Origin: Micromonospora pallida
GTDB taxonomy: Bacteria > Actinomycetota > Actinomycetes > Mycobacteriales > Micromonosporaceae
Reading direction: 5' to 3'
Assembly (NCBI RefSeq): GCF_900090325.1
Contig: NZ_FMHW01000002.1
Location: 3,535,001 to 3,599,000 of the forward strand
Length of the DNA: 64,000 bases
Made by a program: the position numbers and the translations under genes
Shown here: positions 61,744 through 64,000 of the stretch, piece by piece
Layout: each line of letters starts with the position of its first letter
Numbering within the stretch: position 1 is the first letter of the stretch
The notes under the pieces: generated by a model
What the model was told of the DNA's origin: nothing
The model's database searches: none
What the model saw: the letters and a program-made list of their open reading frames with translations, nothing else

Positions 61744-62819
61744 GCCGCCACCCCCTCCTGGTACGCCGCGTGCAGCAGCTCGTCCGACGGGCCCTCGAGG
61801 ATCGCCGGGCGGGCCAGCCCGTCGAGCACCACGAACCGCAGCCGCGCGCCCCGTGCCTTCTTGTCCACCCGCATCGTCGCCAGCAACTCCGGCCAGGCGT
61901 CCGCCGGGTAGCTCGTCGGCAGACCCAGGGCCGCCACCACCTCGCGGTGCCGCTCGGCGGTCGCCGCGTCCAGTCGGCCGGCCAGCCGGGAGAGCGTGCC
62001 GGCGTAGACCAGTCCGACCGAGACGGCGTCGCCGTGCCGCCAGCGGTAGCCCTCCACCTTCTCGATGGCGTGGGCCAGGGTGTGGCCGTAGTTGAGCACC
62101 TCCCGGAGGCCCGACTCGCGCAGGTCACTGGAGACCACGTCGGCCTTGACCCGAATCGCCCGTTCGATCAGCTCCCGGATCACCCCACCGGCCGGGTCGC
62201 TCGCCGCGGCCGGATCCTTGGCGACCAGGTCCAGGATCACCGGGTCGGCGATGAAGCCGCACTTGACCACCTCGGCGAGCCCGGCGGTCAGGTCGACGGC
62301 GGGAAGCGTGTCCAGCGCGGCCAGGTCGCAGAGCACGCCGGCCGGCGGATGGAACGCGCCGACCAGGTTCTTGCCGGCGGCGGTGTTGATCCCGGTCTTG
62401 CCGCCCACCGCGGCGTCGACCATGCCGAGCAGCGAGGTCGCCACCGGTACCCAGCGCACCCCGCGCAGCCAGCAGGCCGCCACGAACCCGGCCAGGTCGG
62501 TGACCGCGCCACCGCCCACCCCGACCACCACGTCGTTGCGGGTGACGTTCGCCGCCCCCAGCTGGTCCCAGCACCGGGCGGCCACCTCAAGCTGCTTGCC
62601 GGCCTCGGCGTCCGGCACCTCGATCGGCAACGGTTCGACGCCGGCCGCGCGCAGTCGGTCACCGAGCGCGTCGGCCAGGCCCTTCAGCGGAGGCGCGTAC
62701 AGCACCGCCGCACGGGTCGCGCCGGGAAGCAGGCCGGGCAGCGCGTCCGCCAGGCCATGTCCCACGAGTACGTCGTACGGGCGCTCGCCGCCGACCGGGA
62801 TTCGGGTCATCTCGTCCAT
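61740..62819 (-). CDS. aroB: 3-dehydroquinate synthase
   Basis: Second shikimate step, NAD- and zinc-dependent cyclisation of DAHP. 359 residues: [53 protein letters not shown] and the metal-binding [20 protein letters not shown] with [13 protein letters not shown] 62819, with ATG 62810 as alternative. It lies 127 bases after the small membrane protein. Confidence 0.96.
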   Translation of the reverse strand: MDEMTRIPVGGERPYDVLVGHGLADALPGLLPGATRAAVLYAPPLKGLADALGDRLRAAGVEPLPIEVPDAEAGKQLEVAARCWDQLGAANVTRNDVVVGVGGGAVTDLAGFVAACWLRGVRWVPVATSLLGMVDAAVGGKTGINTAAGKNLVGAFHPPAGVLCDLAALDTLPAVDLTAGLAEVVKCGFIADPVILDLVAKDPAAASDPAGGVIRELIERAIRVKADVVSSDLRESGLREVLNYGHTLAHAIEKVEGYRWRHGDAVSVGLVYAGTLSRLAGRLDAATAERHREVVAALGLPTSYPADAWPELLATMRVDKKARGARLRFVVLDGLARPAILEGPSDELLHAAYQEGVAA

Positions 62820-62946
62820 CGCTGCGGAGCCTAACCGAGCGGTGCCGTGATCCGACCGAAGCGTCCACCTGCTGGCCGCATACCGGACCATAGGCCCGCA
62901 GCCGGGCGAAGCGGGTCCCGGACCGGCTCCGCTGCGGGTCCGCCGG

Positions 62947-63450
62947 TCAGCGGCTCCCACCAGCGTCGGTGCCGCTACGGACCGCCGGATTCATGGCCGT
63001 CCACTGGCGTGCGACCTCCTCCGGCACGTCGCGGATCGCCAACGCGCCCCCTTTCCGCGCCCGCGGGTACTGCGGCAGGACGACCCGCGCGTTCAACTGG
63101 GCACTCACCGCCTGCAGAGCCAGCGCCGCGAACACCGCGGCATAGGGTAGGAACGAGAACGACTGGTCCAGCCAGGTCCGGGCCAGCATCACCGTGCCCA
63201 CGGCAACGACGACGAGCCGAAGCGGCCCGAGCAGCAGGGCTTCCAGCCGCTGCACCGACTGGGCCTTACGCACCCGTGGCGCGGAGGCCGGGTCGAAGGG
63301 AAGGGCGACCGGCGCCGACCGGCGAAACAACGACCCCCGCCAGGGCCGGACAGTCATGGGCTCCGCTGGACCTCCGTCGACCAGAGAGACCGGGGGAAAC
63401 CGCAGCGCGGCGACCGCCTCCGAGGGAATGACGAGGTCGGTACGGGACAC
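62947..63450 (-). CDS. Small membrane protein in the aro cluster
   Basis: 167 residues, no family recognised. Two hydrophobic helices in the middle ([19 protein letters not shown] and [20 protein letters not shown]) are flanked by a basic Pro/Arg-rich N-terminal half ([18 protein letters not shown]) and a C-terminal soluble tail. It is probably an inner-membrane hairpin protein. GTG 63450 with GGAAGGG upstream. It is inserted between aroK and aroB, which usually touch each other. Confidence 0.65.
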   Translation of the reverse strand: MSRTDLVIPSEAVAALRFPPVSLVDGGPAEPMTVRPWRGSLFRRSAPVALPFDPASAPRVRKAQSVQRLEALLLGPLRLVVVAVGTVMLARTWLDQSFSFLPYAAVFAALALQAVSAQLNARVVLPQYPRARKGGALAIRDVPEEVARQWTAMNPAVRSGTDAGGSR

Positions 63451-63514
63451 TACTCAACCCTTCCGAAGATGCCTGGGTGCCACGGAACCGTCCGTGGCAC
63501 CCGGTGGGGACGCG

Positions 63515-64000
63515 TCAGCGGACGAGCAGCGGCAGGATATCGGCGACGATCTCCTCCCGGGTACGCCCGTCGGTGGCCACAGTAGCCGTCGCCACCTCCT
63601 CGTAGAGCGGGCGGCGCTGCTCCATCAGGTACCGCAGGGTCGCCCTCGGGTTGATCGCCAGCAGCGGCCGGCCGGCACCCAGGTCGACCCGCTTGACCGC
63701 GTCCACCAGCTCCACGCTGAGGTGCACCACCGTGTGGCCGACCAGCGCGACGCGGTTCTCCTCGGCGAGGATCGCGCCACCACCGAGGGCGAGCACGCCG
63801 GGACAGGAGGCCAGCGCCGCCGCCACCGCCGCCCGTTCGAGGGTACGGAAGTGCGCCTCCCCCTCGTCGACGAAGATCTCCGGGATCGGCTTGCCGGCCA
63901 TCCGCTCGATGTCCTGGTCGGTGTCGCGGAACTCCACGCCAAGCGCGGCGGCGAGCGCGTTCCCGATGGTTGTCTTACCCGCCCCCGGTGCCCCCACCAG
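63515..64000 (-). CDS. aroK: Shikimate kinase, C-terminal part (runs off window)
   Basis: Phosphorylates shikimate. The frame is open to the window edge (162 codons), lacking only the first residues. The P-loop VGAPGAGKTTIGNALAAAL is visible, then FRDTDQDIERMAGKPIPEIF with the shikimate-binding Asp, EAHFRTLERAAV, and VLALGGGAILAEENRVAL. The lid RPLL and ERRPLYEEVA-like EQRRPLYEEVATATV follow. Head gene of the aro cluster in this window. Confidence 0.95.
   Translation of the reverse strand: MVGAPGAGKTTIGNALAAALGVEFRDTDQDIERMAGKPIPEIFVDEGEAHFRTLERAAVAAALASCPGVLALGGGAILAEENRVALVGHTVVHLSVELVDAVKRVDLGAGRPLLAINPRATLRYLMEQRRPLYEEVATATVATDGRTREEIVADILPLLVR

Overview
The window comes from a very GC-rich actinomycete. 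Gene order and content point to Micromonosporaceae (Micromonospora-like), although the genus is inferred, not proven. Supporting signs are strong G/C third-position codon use, many GTG and TTG starts, tight ATGA/GTGA stop-start overlaps, BldD and actinobacterial mIHF, a PriA without helicase motifs, and the Streptomyces-like order aro-efp-nusB-bldD-pyr-mihF-rpoZ-coaBC-metK-priA-def-fmt-rsmB-rpe-rib-his-infC-pheST-arg.

Layout. 1-6.8 kb: 5' part of tyrS, then mixed small genes (thioesterase, CBS-domain membrane protein, tandem universal stress protein, 3-methyladenine glycosylase, ArsR/VOC pair, HTH protein, MmcQ). 7.0-15.4 kb: complete argCJBDFRGH operon on the minus strand. 15.5-20.5 kb: an accessory block between argC and pheT, which are neighbours in related actinobacteria. 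It holds a tightly coupled three-gene minus-strand operon (nucleotide-cyclase-like protein, large P-loop/HEAT-like protein, unknown protein) and a divergent Crp/Fnr regulator. 20.6-26.6 kb: pheT, pheS, an rRNA methyltransferase, rplT, rpmI and infC with a long leader. 27-29.8 kb: PH-domain protein, DMT-type transporter, hisG, hisE. 29.9-34.4 kb: ribH, ribBA, ribM, ribE, ribD behind an FMN riboswitch. 34.5-38.5 kb: response regulator with GGDEF domain, rpe, two tandem septum-formation-type lipoproteins. 38.5-49.4 kb: rsmB (frameshifted), fmt, def, a kinase/ParB-like fusion, priA, metK, coaBC, rpoZ, a decayed gmk, mihF, pyrF. 49.4-59.2 kb: bioA placed inside the pyrimidine operon (pyrR-B-C-carAB-pyrD). 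59.5-64 kb: bldD on the plus strand, then nusB, efp, aroQ, aroB, a small membrane protein and the 3' part of aroK.

Most of the window is core metabolism (arginine, pyrimidine, riboflavin, shikimate, histidine) and translation or replication housekeeping. The most novel part is the 15.5-20.5 kb block. The C-terminus of the cyclase-like protein and the N-terminus of the large P-loop-like protein carry nearly the same ~23-residue Gly/Asn-rich motif, which looks like a homotypic assembly motif. The divergent Crp/Fnr protein keeps the cyclic-nucleotide-binding Glu and Arg-Ser residues. Together they suggest an uncharacterised nucleotide-signal-controlled assembly or conflict system. Other notable points are a gmk remnant at its ancestral locus, an rsmB frameshift in a G/C run, an AUC start for infC behind an attenuator-like leader, a start codon held in a hairpin loop, a likely CTG start for priA, and atypical codon use in metK.
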